In this document: positions 25,082 through 33,296 of the stretch, in pieces
Position numbering within the stretch: position 1 is the first letter of the stretch
Layout: each line of letters starts with the position of its first letter
Origin: Micromonospora pisi
GTDB lineage: Bacteria > Actinomycetota > Actinomycetes > Mycobacteriales > Micromonosporaceae
DNA length: 64,000 bases
Reading direction: 5' to 3'
Assembly (NCBI RefSeq): GCF_003633685.1
Contig: NZ_RBKT01000001.1
Span: 8,308,001 to 8,372,000, forward strand
The notes under the pieces: model-generated
What the model was told of the DNA's origin: nothing
Seen by the model: only the letters and a program-made list of their open reading frames with translations
Databases searched by the model: none
Made by a program: the position numbers and the translations under genes

Positions 25082-28000
25082 GTGAGATCAAGAATTTTGC
25101 ACACGAGGCGGGTCACGCCGCTGGTCGGCGTGCTCGCCGCGGCCGTCACGCTGGTGGCGTTTCCGGCCATGGCGAGCGCAAATCCCGGCCAGCCGAACGC
25201 ACCCGTCACCGGCGGGCTTCAACTTGTCAACACGAATGAGAAGATCGGTCCGGGAATCGGTCTTCAGCACGTGAAGGCGTTGGACCAGAGCGGTTGGTAC
25301 GACGCGCAGTACCTGACGGTGGACCTGTCGAACAGCGCGGTCAGCACCGACCTGCTGACCTCCGGCCCGGTCGCATCCGGCGGCCCGCTCAGCGTCTCGG
25401 CCAACCAGGCCGGCGCCGTGGCCGGCGTCAACGGCGAGTTCTTCGACATCGGCAACAGCAACGCCGCGCTCGGCGGCGAGATTCAGAACGGCCAACTGGT
25501 CAAGACGGCGGACATCGGCGGGCGGCAGCACGTCGGAGTCAGCAAGGACGGCATCGCCCAGCTCGTCGACCTGGCGGTCGACTCGAACGCGAACTTCGCC
25601 GACGCGGACCACAAGGTCCTGTCGATCAACGCCGCCAACGGCGGCGGAGTACCCGCCGACGGCATGGTCGCCTACACCGCAGCGTGGGGAACCTACAGCC
25701 GTAACCGCGGTTTCACCGGCGTCGACGCAAGCCAGATCGCCGAGGTCCTCGTCTCCGGTGACAAGGTGGTCTCCGTCGCTCCGACCGGACCGGCGGGCTC
25801 GGGCGCGATCCCGGACGACAGCTTCGTGCTCGTCGGCCGCGACGCCGCGGCGACCGCGCTGCGCGCGCTGCAGCCGGGCGACCCGGTCACGCTGAAGTAC
25901 TCGCTCTCCAACGACGTCGCCAAGACGATGAAGTTCGCGCTCGGCGAGGGCGGAACGATCGTGTCCGGCGGCAAGGTCGTCGGCGGCCTGGACACCTCGA
26001 TCGCACCGCGCACCGCCCTCGGCTTCAAGGACGGCGGCCGCACCCTCGTACTCGCCACCTGGGACGGCCCGGGCGGCACCGGCAAGGGCGGCGTCGGCAT
26101 CGACAAGGAAGCACGCGACCTCGCCGCCCTGGGTGTGGAGACGGCGGTCAACCTCGACGGCGGTGGCTCCACCACGATGGTCGCCCGCGCGCTGGGTGGG
26201 ACCGACGCGACGGTGCGCAACGTGCCGTCCGACGGCCACGAGCGCAACGACCCGAACGGCGTCGGCGTGTTCGTCACCCCGGGCGACGGCAAGCTCCACC
26301 AGCTCCTGATCAACCCGGCCCCGGGCGGGACGTCCACCGACGCGGGCGTGAAGGTCTTCCCGGGGCTGCACCGCGCACTGCTCGCCCAGGGCGTCGACAA
26401 CCACGAGACGCCCGTCGCGGTGAAGCCGCAGTCGATCCAGTGGGACGCCGATGGTGGGTCGGTGAAGTCCGGCGTGCTGCATGCCTCGTCGCGAGAACAC
26501 GGAACGGTCAAGGTCACCGCCAGCGTGGGCCGCGAGCGCGCCACGACGAAGGTCGACGTGCTCGGCGAACTCGACAGCGTGGAGCTGTCGGCCGGTCGCC
26601 TGTCCATCGCCGACGCGACGCCCGACGGGGCGGCCACGGTGAGCGTCACCGGCCGCGACGACCAGGGCTACACCGCCCCGATCGACCCGACCGACCTCAA
26701 GCTGGACTACGACCACAGCGTCGTCAACGTCCAGCCCACCGCCGGCAAACTGCAGATCATCCCGCTGAAGGCCGGCGGCACGATCCTGACCATCTCCGTC
26801 GAGGGCGAGTCGGTGCAGCTGCCGATCGCGATCGGCGTGCAGAACGTGTCGGTGTACGACTTCAACGACGACGTGCTCGCCCGGTGGCGCAACAACAGCA
26901 CCGCGGGGACCACGTTCGCCAAGGACCCTGACGGCCTGCGGATCGACTTCGCCGCGATGCGCAACGTCGGCATCGCCTCGACCTCCACCGCCAACCGGGT
27001 AACGGTGCCGGGTCAGCCGCTGCGCGTACGGGTACGGATCAAGTCGAGCATCGCGGTGCCCAGCGGGCTGACCTACCTCGGCTACACCGACGCCAACGGC
27101 AAGGGCACGGGCGTCTACGGAACAGCGCTGGTGGCCAGCGACGACTGGCAGTACGCCACGTTCACCCTGCCGGCCAACACCGTGTTCCCGATCGCGATCT
27201 CCGGCTTCCAGGGGATCAACACCAGCGTGCCGCAGCAGCAGGCGGGCACGTTCATCCTCAACCGCATCGAGGCCGACATCCCGACCTCGATCGACCTGCC
27301 GGCGCAGCTGGACCTGGAGCCCGACCGGCTCGTGTCGACCGACGGCTCGTCGCTGCACGGCGCGGGCACCTGGACCTTCGCGTCGCTGTCGGACGTGCAG
27401 TTCACCGCGGACAACCCGAACCTGGCCCAGGTCGCGACGGCCGCCCTGCAGCGGATCCGTCAGACCAAGCCGGACCTGGTGCTCCTCAACGGTGACATCA
27501 CCGACCGCGGCCTGCCGCAGGATCTCGCGTTGGCCCGACAGGTACTGACCGACGCGGGATGCGACCTGATCCCGGTCGGCCAGGAGCCGGCCGAGAACAG
27601 CACGCCGAACCCGAACACCGGGAAGGTGCCCTGCTACTACGTCCCAGGCAACCACGAGTCCTACGGGCTCAACAACACCCAGTCGGACCTGTCCAACTTC
27701 AAGGCCGAGTTCGGGCAGCCGTACCGGACGTTCGACCACAAGGGCACCCGGTTCATCCTGCTGGCCAGCTCGCTGGGCACGCTGCGGGGCACCGCCTGGG
27801 AGCAGCTGCCGATGATGCAGCAGGCGCTCAACGACGCTAAGCGCGACCCGTCGGTACACAACGTTGTCGTGTCCGCCCACCACCCGGTGGACGATCCGGC
27901 CGAGACGAAGTCCAGCCAGCTCGGCGATCGCGACGAGGTGGCGCTCATCGAGAAGCTGCTCACGGACTTCCGCGACGAGAGCGGCAAGGGCGTGACCATG

Positions 28001-28996
28001 TTCGGCTCGCACGCCCAGATCGCCAACGTCCACCGCGTCGAAGGTGTCCCGTACGTCGTGCTGCCCTCGTCCGGCAAGGACCCGTACGGCACGCCGGACC
28101 GGGGTGGCTTCAACGGCTGGGTGAACTGGTCGGTGGACAGCCGCCGCGACGCGAGCCAGCAGTGGCTGCAGGCGGACGTGCGGGCCTTCGCCCAGTCGAT
28201 CACGCTGGACGCGCCGGAGACGCTCGACCTGAACGAGACGGCGCAGCTCAGCGGCAGCATCGTCCAGCCTCAGGGGGTGTCCACCGGCTCGCGCGTCGTG
28301 CCGCTGCGATACCCGATGTCCGTGCACTGGAGCGGATCTTCGAGTCTGGCGATCGGCAGCGGTGCCGAGGCCGTCGCCGATGCCCGCCACGGCGGCAAGG
28401 TCGCGATCCTCGACCCGCAGACGCGGACGCTGACGGCACTGCGCCGCGGTTCGGTTACGGTCTCGGTGACAAACGACTCGATGCGGCAGTACACGGACGC
28501 CGCCTCGCTGGCGCCGATCAGCACCTCGAAGACCATCCAGGTCGGACCGCCGGCACCGGCGGGGCCGAAGTTCTCCGCCGAGGCCCCGGTGTTCACCGCG
28601 CAGCCGGTGGGCACGTCCGGCCAGGTGCAGAGGGTCACTGTCACCAACACCGGCGACCAGGCGTTGCGGATCTCGTCGATCAACGTTGAGAGCAAGATCC
28701 TGGAGGCGCGAGACGAGTTGCGCGCCGACCGTGACCGGGACGTGTTCCGGGTCGACCGTGACCAGTGCTCGGGCCGCACAATCGCCCCGGGCGGCACCTG
28801 CGTCGTGTCGGTGCGCTTCACGCCGGTGCGGCCGGACGTGACCTCGACGGCGTCGCTGGTCTTCCGGACAAACACCGCCGAGCGCCGCGACACGGTCGCG
28901 CTGACCGCAACGAGCACCAAGCTCCACTGGAGCTGGGGTGCTGGAGACGGTCCGGCACAGTACCCGAACCAGACCGGTTTGGTCTGGGCCGAGTAG
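25082..28996 (+). CDS. Secreted phosphodiester glycosidase fused to a metallophosphoesterase
   Basis: This 1304-residue exported protein combines two enzymes. After a signal peptide (about 1-37, ending AMASA) comes a NAGPA-type phosphodiester glycosidase domain (about 55-420, with AGAVAGVNGEFFDIGN and VNLDGGGSTTM near 357). Ig-like beta domains (420-640) and a possible carbohydrate-binding sandwich (650-750) lie next. A calcineurin-like phosphoesterase domain (about 765-1030) has LSDVQF, NGDITDRG, PGNHES, SAHHP and GSHAQ. The C-terminus holds further beta domains, the last an ASH/choice-of-anchor-D type (from about 1160). The GTG at 25082 has GAGGA before it and starts the signal peptide. It is divergent from phoD. 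It may dismantle glycosyl-phosphate polymers such as teichoic acids; this is inference. Confidence 0.82.
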   Translation: MRSRILHTRRVTPLVGVLAAAVTLVAFPAMASANPGQPNAPVTGGLQLVNTNEKIGPGIGLQHVKALDQSGWYDAQYLTVDLSNSAVSTDLLTSGPVASGGPLSVSANQAGAVAGVNGEFFDIGNSNAALGGEIQNGQLVKTADIGGRQHVGVSKDGIAQLVDLAVDSNANFADADHKVLSINAANGGGVPADGMVAYTAAWGTYSRNRGFTGVDASQIAEVLVSGDKVVSVAPTGPAGSGAIPDDSFVLVGRDAAATALRALQPGDPVTLKYSLSNDVAKTMKFALGEGGTIVSGGKVVGGLDTSIAPRTALGFKDGGRTLVLATWDGPGGTGKGGVGIDKEARDLAALGVETAVNLDGGGSTTMVARALGGTDATVRNVPSDGHERNDPNGVGVFVTPGDGKLHQLLINPAPGGTSTDAGVKVFPGLHRALLAQGVDNHETPVAVKPQSIQWDADGGSVKSGVLHASSREHGTVKVTASVGRERATTKVDVLGELDSVELSAGRLSIADATPDGAATVSVTGRDDQGYTAPIDPTDLKLDYDHSVVNVQPTAGKLQIIPLKAGGTILTISVEGESVQLPIAIGVQNVSVYDFNDDVLARWRNNSTAGTTFAKDPDGLRIDFAAMRNVGIASTSTANRVTVPGQPLRVRVRIKSSIAVPSGLTYLGYTDANGKGTGVYGTALVASDDWQYATFTLPANTVFPIAISGFQGINTSVPQQQAGTFILNRIEADIPTSIDLPAQLDLEPDRLVSTDGSSLHGAGTWTFASLSDVQFTADNPNLAQVATAALQRIRQTKPDLVLLNGDITDRGLPQDLALARQVLTDAGCDLIPVGQEPAENSTPNPNTGKVPCYYVPGNHESYGLNNTQSDLSNFKAEFGQPYRTFDHKGTRFILLASSLGTLRGTAWEQLPMMQQALNDAKRDPSVHNVVVSAHHPVDDPAETKSSQLGDRDEVALIEKLLTDFRDESGKGVTMFGSHAQIANVHRVEGVPYVVLPSSGKDPYGTPDRGGFNGWVNWSVDSRRDASQQWLQADVRAFAQSITLDAPETLDLNETAQLSGSIVQPQGVSTGSRVVPLRYPMSVHWSGSSSLAIGSGAEAVADARHGGKVAILDPQTRTLTALRRGSVTVSVTNDSMRQYTDAASLAPISTSKTIQVGPPAPAGPKFSAEAPVFTAQPVGTSGQVQRVTVTNTGDQALRISSINVESKILEARDELRADRDRDVFRVDRDQCSGRTIAPGGTCVVSVRFTPVRPDVTSTASLVFRTNTAERRDTVALTATSTKLHWSWGAGDGPAQYPNQTGLVWAE

Positions 28997-29033
28997 TCCC
29001 AACCGCAGGCCATAAGAAGGTCTGCAAGCCGGC

Positions 29034-29076
29034 ATCGGGGTTGGGGTGGGCGCCAGGCGCCCACCCCAACCCCGAT
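29034..29076. terminator. Very long perfect hairpin, probable terminator
   Basis: Two perfectly complementary 21-bp arms (29034-29054 and 29056-29076, beginning ATCGGGGTTGGGG) are separated by one A. It lies 38 bp after the phosphodiester-glycosidase gene. As RNA it would fold into a very stable stem, although there is no T-run. It could also be an end of a lost mobile element, since a transposase fragment follows at once. Confidence 0.65.
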
Positions 29077-29094
29077 CGGTTTCGTGGGGCTGAT

Positions 29095-29260
29095 CGCGCT
29101 GCTATGCAGGTCCGGGTCGAGGGCCTGCAACAGGCGGCGGATCATCGCCTCCGACGGGCGCCGGTCCGGGACGCCCAACGCCAGGGCGCGAATCTCCCGT
29201 GGGGGTCTGAGCTGGGGTCTTTGGCCCGGGAAGTGAGCCAGGGCCATTGACCGTACCCCG
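29095..29260 (-). pseudogene. ISAs1-like transposase N-terminal fragment
   Basis: Read leftward, a short segment gives EIRALALGVPDRRPSEAMIR and then RLLQALDPDLHSSAI. This resembles the N-terminal region of ISAs1-family transposases, where a P-S-E-x-T-x-R-R-x-L-Q-x-x-D pattern precedes the catalytic domain. Nothing else of the gene remains. The match is by memory of the family only, so it is tentative. Confidence 0.35.
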
Positions 29261-29375
29261 ACGCGGGTGGTCGGCGAGGGTGGTCGGTGGTTGGCTGATA
29301 GGGCGGCGGGCGTTTCGATCCGGATCGGCGCCGAAGTGCCCGCGCGGCTGTGCGTCCTCGGCCGCGGGCGAGGAG

Positions 29376-29921
29376 TCAGGCTTTGCCGAGGCCGTTGAGG
29401 AACGTGTCGACGACGATGTCGGCTGCCTGCGGGGGTGCCAGGTCGGGGCACTGATGGGCAGCACTGGCCACCAGTTGGTCGAGGATCGCCCGCACCCATT
29501 CCAGGGGTACGTCCGAGCGCAGGAAACCTTCATCGACGGCGCGTTGGAGGAAGTCGTTCAGCCGTTCGCTCTGGCCCTGACGCCGTTGGTGCGCGTCAGG
29601 GTCCTGCTGCATCAAGCGGGCCGTGTCGACCGGCCACTCGCGGCTGACGGGGATGATGCCCTCCGCGTAGCGGTGCAGTGCGACCGGCACCGGCGCCTCC
29701 GTGAGTCGCGCCTCGTCTAGGACCTGTTCGGCGGAGTCGAGTTTCGCCTGGAACACGGCTGTGAGCAGGGCTTCCCGGCTGGCGAAGCGCCGGTGGACCG
29801 TGGTGCGGTCCACCCCCGCCGCGTTGGCGATGGCTGCCACGGACGTGCTCGGATCCTCGGCCAACAGTCGGGCACCTGTGCGCAGGACCGTCGACAGATT
29901 GCGGGCGGCATCAGCTCTCAT
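29376..29921 (-). CDS. TetR family transcriptional regulator
   Basis: This 181-residue repressor has an N-terminal helix-turn-helix (PSTSVAAIANAAGVDRTTVHRRFASREALL, shown only by its core VAAIANAAGVDRTTVHRRF). A ligand-binding alpha-helical C-terminal domain follows. It is divergent from a short-chain dehydrogenase with only 38 bp between them, the usual layout for a TetR protein controlling its neighbour. The N-terminal arm before the HTH is normal in length. The inducer is unknown. Confidence 0.85.
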   Translation of the reverse strand: MRADAARNLSTVLRTGARLLAEDPSTSVAAIANAAGVDRTTVHRRFASREALLTAVFQAKLDSAEQVLDEARLTEAPVPVALHRYAEGIIPVSREWPVDTARLMQQDPDAHQRRQGQSERLNDFLQRAVDEGFLRSDVPLEWVRAILDQLVASAAHQCPDLAPPQAADIVVDTFLNGLGKA

Positions 29922-29959
29922 AGTCTCCCTGACCCTATCACTGTGGCGTTTCGGACGCT

Positions 29960-30835
29960 ATGGGCAACTCGTCCCGATCGGCAGGGGCCATTGATGCAAC
30001 ATTGGTGTTGCAGTTACTGGCCGCGGGTGATCAGGTCATGGTGACCTCGCGTCGGCCGGAGGCGCTGGCCGATCTGAAGGCGGAGCACCCGGAGCGGCTG
30101 GAGACCGTGGCGCTGGACGTCACGCCACCCACTGAGGCCCGGGACGTGGTCGCGGCGGCGGTCGAGCGTTTCGGTTCCCTCGACGTGGTCGTGAACAACG
30201 CCGGTTACGCCACCACCAATTCATTGGAGGACTTCCCGGAGGACGAGTTCCGTGCGCAGATTGAGGCAAACCTGTACGGCGTCATCAACGTGACCCGGGC
30301 GGCGCTGCCGGTTCTGCGAGGCCGGCGTTCGGGGCACTTCGTACAGATCTCGTCCATCGGCGGCCGCGTGGGCGGCACTCCCGGGCTCGGCGCGTACCAG
30401 ACCGCGAAGTTCGGGGTTGAGGGCTTCTCCGAGGTCCTGGCGAACGAGGTGGCCCCGTTGGGCATCAAGGTGACCATCGTGGAGCCGGGCGGCATCCGTA
30501 CTGGTTGGGCCGGGGGCGCGGCGCTGGCGTCCGGCAGCATCCAGGGCGACTACGAGCAGATCGTCGGACAGTGGCGGGCGATGTTCGCCGAATACGCCGG
30601 CAACGAGCCGGGCGACCCCGCCCGCATGGCCCGGGCGATCATCGACGTGGTGGACTCCGAGGAGCCGCCGCGTCGGCTGTTGCTCGGCGGCGACGCCCTG
30701 GGACTCGCGCTGGAGTCGGGCGAGAAACGGCTCGCGGAGGCCCGGCGGTGGGCCGAAGTCAGCCGTTCCACGGACTACCCGGACGCGTCGGCGAGTGCTG
30801 CGGCGCAACCTGTCGAGATGACGCGGAACATCTGA
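29960..30835 (+). CDS. Short-chain dehydrogenase with defective N-terminus
   Basis: This 291-residue SDR protein has VVVNNAGYA, the active-site serine in FVQISSIGG, YQTAKFGVEGFSE with Tyr and Lys, and VEPGGIRTGW. The expected first beta strand and TGxxxGxG cofactor loop are absent. The N-terminus reads MGNSSRSAGAIDATLVLQLL, then normal sequence resumes (LAAGDQVMVTSRR). If one G is dropped from the run at about 29984-29987, the DNA reads IGRAIDATLVLQLLAAG, which restores part of the motif, but the preceding strand is still missing. The gene is therefore probably 5'-truncated and frameshifted, despite its long open frame. It lies next to a divergent TetR gene. Confidence 0.65.
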   Translation: MGNSSRSAGAIDATLVLQLLAAGDQVMVTSRRPEALADLKAEHPERLETVALDVTPPTEARDVVAAAVERFGSLDVVVNNAGYATTNSLEDFPEDEFRAQIEANLYGVINVTRAALPVLRGRRSGHFVQISSIGGRVGGTPGLGAYQTAKFGVEGFSEVLANEVAPLGIKVTIVEPGGIRTGWAGGAALASGSIQGDYEQIVGQWRAMFAEYAGNEPGDPARMARAIIDVVDSEEPPRRLLLGGDALGLALESGEKRLAEARRWAEVSRSTDYPDASASAAAQPVEMTRNI

Positions 30836-30839
30836 GGAG

Positions 30840-31184
30840 GGGCGAGCGGGCGCAGGCGAGCACGTCGATCACCGACGTGGTCGACCTCGACACCACCGGC
30901 CGAGGCGGTGCGGATCGGGTTGGAGGCGGCCGGTGGCATGAACCCCGAGATGTTCTCGCCGAGCATCGGCCGTCAGCTTCCCGAACTGGGGCTGATACCG
31001 ACGAGACCGACCTGCGCAGCGCGCCGATCCTGCTCGGCGAGGGCATCCGGCTGTACGACAACCCGGCGGTGCGCCGATCCGCCTCCACGGAACTTGCGGA
31101 GGCGACCCGACATCGGTGGTGAACGTACGGTACCGACCCGCCACGAAGGCGAAGACCTCCACCGGGACAGCGGCCGGTCGTTGA
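30840..31184 (+). pseudogene. Decayed dihydrofolate-reductase/RibD-C family gene
   Basis: Pieces of a RibD C-terminal (DHFR-like) reductase occur in successive frames. GLEAAGGMNPEMFSPSIGRQ comes first, then LRSAPILLGEGIRLYDNP, then TSVVNVRYRPATKAKTSTG and a stop at about 31184. These match the central, late and final parts of the family. At least two frameshifts separate them, and the N-terminal half is missing. An apparently intact member of the same broad family lies at 57186-57782. Confidence 0.6.
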
Positions 31185-31228
31185 GCGGTGGCCGGGCGGG
31201 TCGTCAATCCGACTGATTCACGCCGCTC

Positions 31229-31798
31229 TCAGGCGCCCGGATGGATGTCCCGCACCCGCTGAGTACGAAACCCGGCCAGCACATACCGCAGGTGCCGCTG
31301 CCAGGCGCCGGGCGCGGCCTGTTCGCCGGTGTGAATGATGCCCCGCAGGGCCCACACGGTTGCCGCGATGTCGCCGACGGTCACCTGCGGGTCGATCCCG
31401 CCGCCGTCCTTTGCCCGGGCAAGGAGAAGCTCGATCCGGGCCTCAAGGTCGGTCACGAGGGTGGCGGGCGCCAACTCGCCCCACATGCCGTGCATGAAGC
31501 CGCGTCGCGCGGCCAGCTCGAATCCGACGGTCTCGAGGCAACGGTCCAGGCACCGTTCCGGTGGCTCGGCGAGCGCCTGGTCGGCGAGTTCCACGAGCCG
31601 GCCGAAGAACGTCGCCAGGACCTCCTGCACCAGCGCCTGTTTGGTGCCGAAGCGCCGGTAGAGGGTGGCGGGGGCGATGTCGGCCGCCCGGGCGACGTCC
31701 TCCATGCTGGCATCGGTGCCCCGCTCCGCGAAGACCCGCTCGGCCGCGTCGAGCAGCCGGTTGCGGTTGGCCTGGGCATCCCGGCGTAGCACCGTCAC
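31229..31798 (-). CDS. TetR family transcriptional regulator
   Basis: This 189-residue regulator has the HTH core MEDVARAADIAPATLYRRFG near residues 32-52 and a helical effector domain. Its GTG start overlaps the TGA of the upstream MmgE/PrpD gene (GTGA), so the two are translated together and the regulator probably controls its own operon. AGGAGG lies immediately upstream within the end of that gene. Repeated AAGTG-type half-sites before the operon are candidate operators. Confidence 0.87.
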   Translation of the reverse strand: MTVLRRDAQANRNRLLDAAERVFAERGTDASMEDVARAADIAPATLYRRFGTKQALVQEVLATFFGRLVELADQALAEPPERCLDRCLETVGFELAARRGFMHGMWGELAPATLVTDLEARIELLLARAKDGGGIDPQVTVGDIAATVWALRGIIHTGEQAAPGAWQRHLRYVLAGFRTQRVRDIHPGA

Positions 31799-33150
31799 CT
31801 CCTCAGGATCTCCGCGATGGGGCGTACGCCGTCGCGGCCGTCGAATGATTCCACAGCCGAGATGACCGCGCGCGATTCGTCTGCGGTGAGCACCCCGGAC
31901 ACATTCGCGCGGAACTTCTCCTCGATGTCCGCCGGGCTGGCCGGGCGGGTGGTGTGGCCGTGGAATCCAGCCTGGTAGTGGCCGACGCTTGTGCCGTCGG
32001 ACAACTCGATGTCGACGCGGGCACTGAACACCGGGTCGCCGGCCGGGATCGGCATCGGGTACGGGTCAACCAGGTCACCGATCGCGAGGATCTCCGTGGC
32101 GTACCACCGGGACGGGTCGAAATAGTCGATGGGCGCGTTGCCACCGGTGACGAATTGCAGCCCGACGCCGTACGCGAGGCTGAACTGCGCGGAGATCGCG
32201 TCGGTGGGACGGGTGATGCCGGCGCCGTGCCCGACCGCGAAGTCGACGAGGCCGACCCGGATCCGGCGAATCCGCGTCGGGTCGACGGCGTGGACCTCGC
32301 GCAGGTGACGGATGGCGTCCAGGGGGGCGTGCACCGTGGCCACCATGGGGTAGAAGCGGAAGATCGTGTCGAGGACCTGCCAGCGTTCCCAGGCGGCGTC
32401 GGGTATCGGAGCCTCGGTCTGCGCGAAGAGGCGGAACACCCCGCGATGCCCCTCGAAGATGGTGGCCGGCCCGGTCAGCCCGAGGCGGGCGAGCTGCGCC
32501 GCCTCGACGCCGGCTCGGGCCGCGGACCCGGCGTGCAGCCGCTTCACCTCGCCGCCACTGCGGTCGTACTCCATGGTTCCCGACGCGTCGCTGCCGGCGA
32601 TGCCTAACGCCTCGCGCAGCTCGGTCGTGGTCAGGCCGAGGACGCGGCCGGCGGCGGCGGTGGCGCCGAAGACGCCCAGCACCTTGGATCCGTGCCAGCC
32701 GTTCGCGACCATGGCGCCGGTGGTCACGCTGCCGAGCAGGCCCATCACCTGGACGCCCGCGGCGACTGCGGTGATCACCTCGCGGCTGTCCACGTCGTCG
32801 CGCTCGGCCAGCGCGAGCGCGGCGGGCACCACCGCGGAGGCGGTGTGCCAGGCCGCCCCGTGGGCGTCGTCGTACTCGCAGCTGTGCCCGAGGGTGCCGT
32901 TGACGTACGCGGCCTGCGCGGCGCTGGTCCTGCCACCGCCGGTCACCGTGCTCTCCGGTGGGCCCGGCACGGCTGCGGCCGCGAGTCGGACCGGTTGCAC
33001 GTTGGGCAGCGTCGTGCCCAGCACCTGCACCCCGATCTGGTCGAGGATCAACTGCTTGGTGCGCTGGACCACCTCGGCCGGCAGGTCGTCGAAGCGCAGT
33101 TCGGTCACCCACCGCGCGAGCCGGCCCGCGACGGTCTTGTCATCTGTCAT
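31795..33150 (-). CDS. MmgE/PrpD family protein
   Basis: This 451-residue protein belongs to the family of 2-methylcitrate dehydratase (PrpD), MmgE and cis-aconitate decarboxylase-like enzymes. Seen motifs are LILDQIGVQVLGT, YVNGTLGHSCEYDDAHGAAW, GWHGSKVLGVFGATAAAGRVLGL and FRFYPMVATVHAPLDA. No other methylcitrate-cycle gene is nearby, so a 2-methylcitrate substrate is not supported. A catabolic dehydratase, isomerase or decarboxylase for a small acid is likelier. The ATG at 33150 fits the family start; one in-frame ATG further upstream adds six residues. It is coupled to a TetR gene downstream. Confidence 0.82.
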   Translation of the reverse strand: MTDDKTVAGRLARWVTELRFDDLPAEVVQRTKQLILDQIGVQVLGTTLPNVQPVRLAAAAVPGPPESTVTGGGRTSAAQAAYVNGTLGHSCEYDDAHGAAWHTASAVVPAALALAERDDVDSREVITAVAAGVQVMGLLGSVTTGAMVANGWHGSKVLGVFGATAAAGRVLGLTTTELREALGIAGSDASGTMEYDRSGGEVKRLHAGSAARAGVEAAQLARLGLTGPATIFEGHRGVFRLFAQTEAPIPDAAWERWQVLDTIFRFYPMVATVHAPLDAIRHLREVHAVDPTRIRRIRVGLVDFAVGHGAGITRPTDAISAQFSLAYGVGLQFVTGGNAPIDYFDPSRWYATEILAIGDLVDPYPMPIPAGDPVFSARVDIELSDGTSVGHYQAGFHGHTTRPASPADIEEKFRANVSGVLTADESRAVISAVESFDGRDGVRPIAEILRR

Positions 33151-33195
33151 AAGTGAGAGGCTACCCACTCAAGTGCGAGGTCCTACTATCACTTA
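33150..33195. promoter_or_regulatory. Repeated half-sites upstream of the MmgE/PrpD-TetR operon
   Basis: Two direct copies, AAGTGAGAGG (33151-33160) and AAGTGCGAGG (33171-33180), are exactly 20 bp apart. A third copy of the core is inverted, TCACTTA (33189-33195), and pairs with TAAGTGA at 33150-33156. The sites lie directly before the start codon of the leftward operon. Binding by the co-transcribed TetR protein is inferred. Confidence 0.45.
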
Positions 33196-33296
33196 GGTCA
33201 CAGAGGCGAATTGGACGGTTTTGCGACATCTTGTGAAGTAATTACCTCAAGTGTGGGGCGGTTGATCGAACAGGGTTCGCAGGCGGCCGACGCCCG

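Noticed and set aside
25088-29035. A very long open frame antisense to the phosphodiester glycosidase fusion
   Set aside because: It is Arg/His/Gly/Val-rich with no domains, and mirrors the codon bias of the true gene on the plus strand. It is a high-GC shadow.
30505-31122. Long plus-strand frame starting inside the SDR gene and running into the RibD remnant
   Set aside because: The first half is out of frame with a clear SDR, and the second half is one of three frames of a decayed gene.
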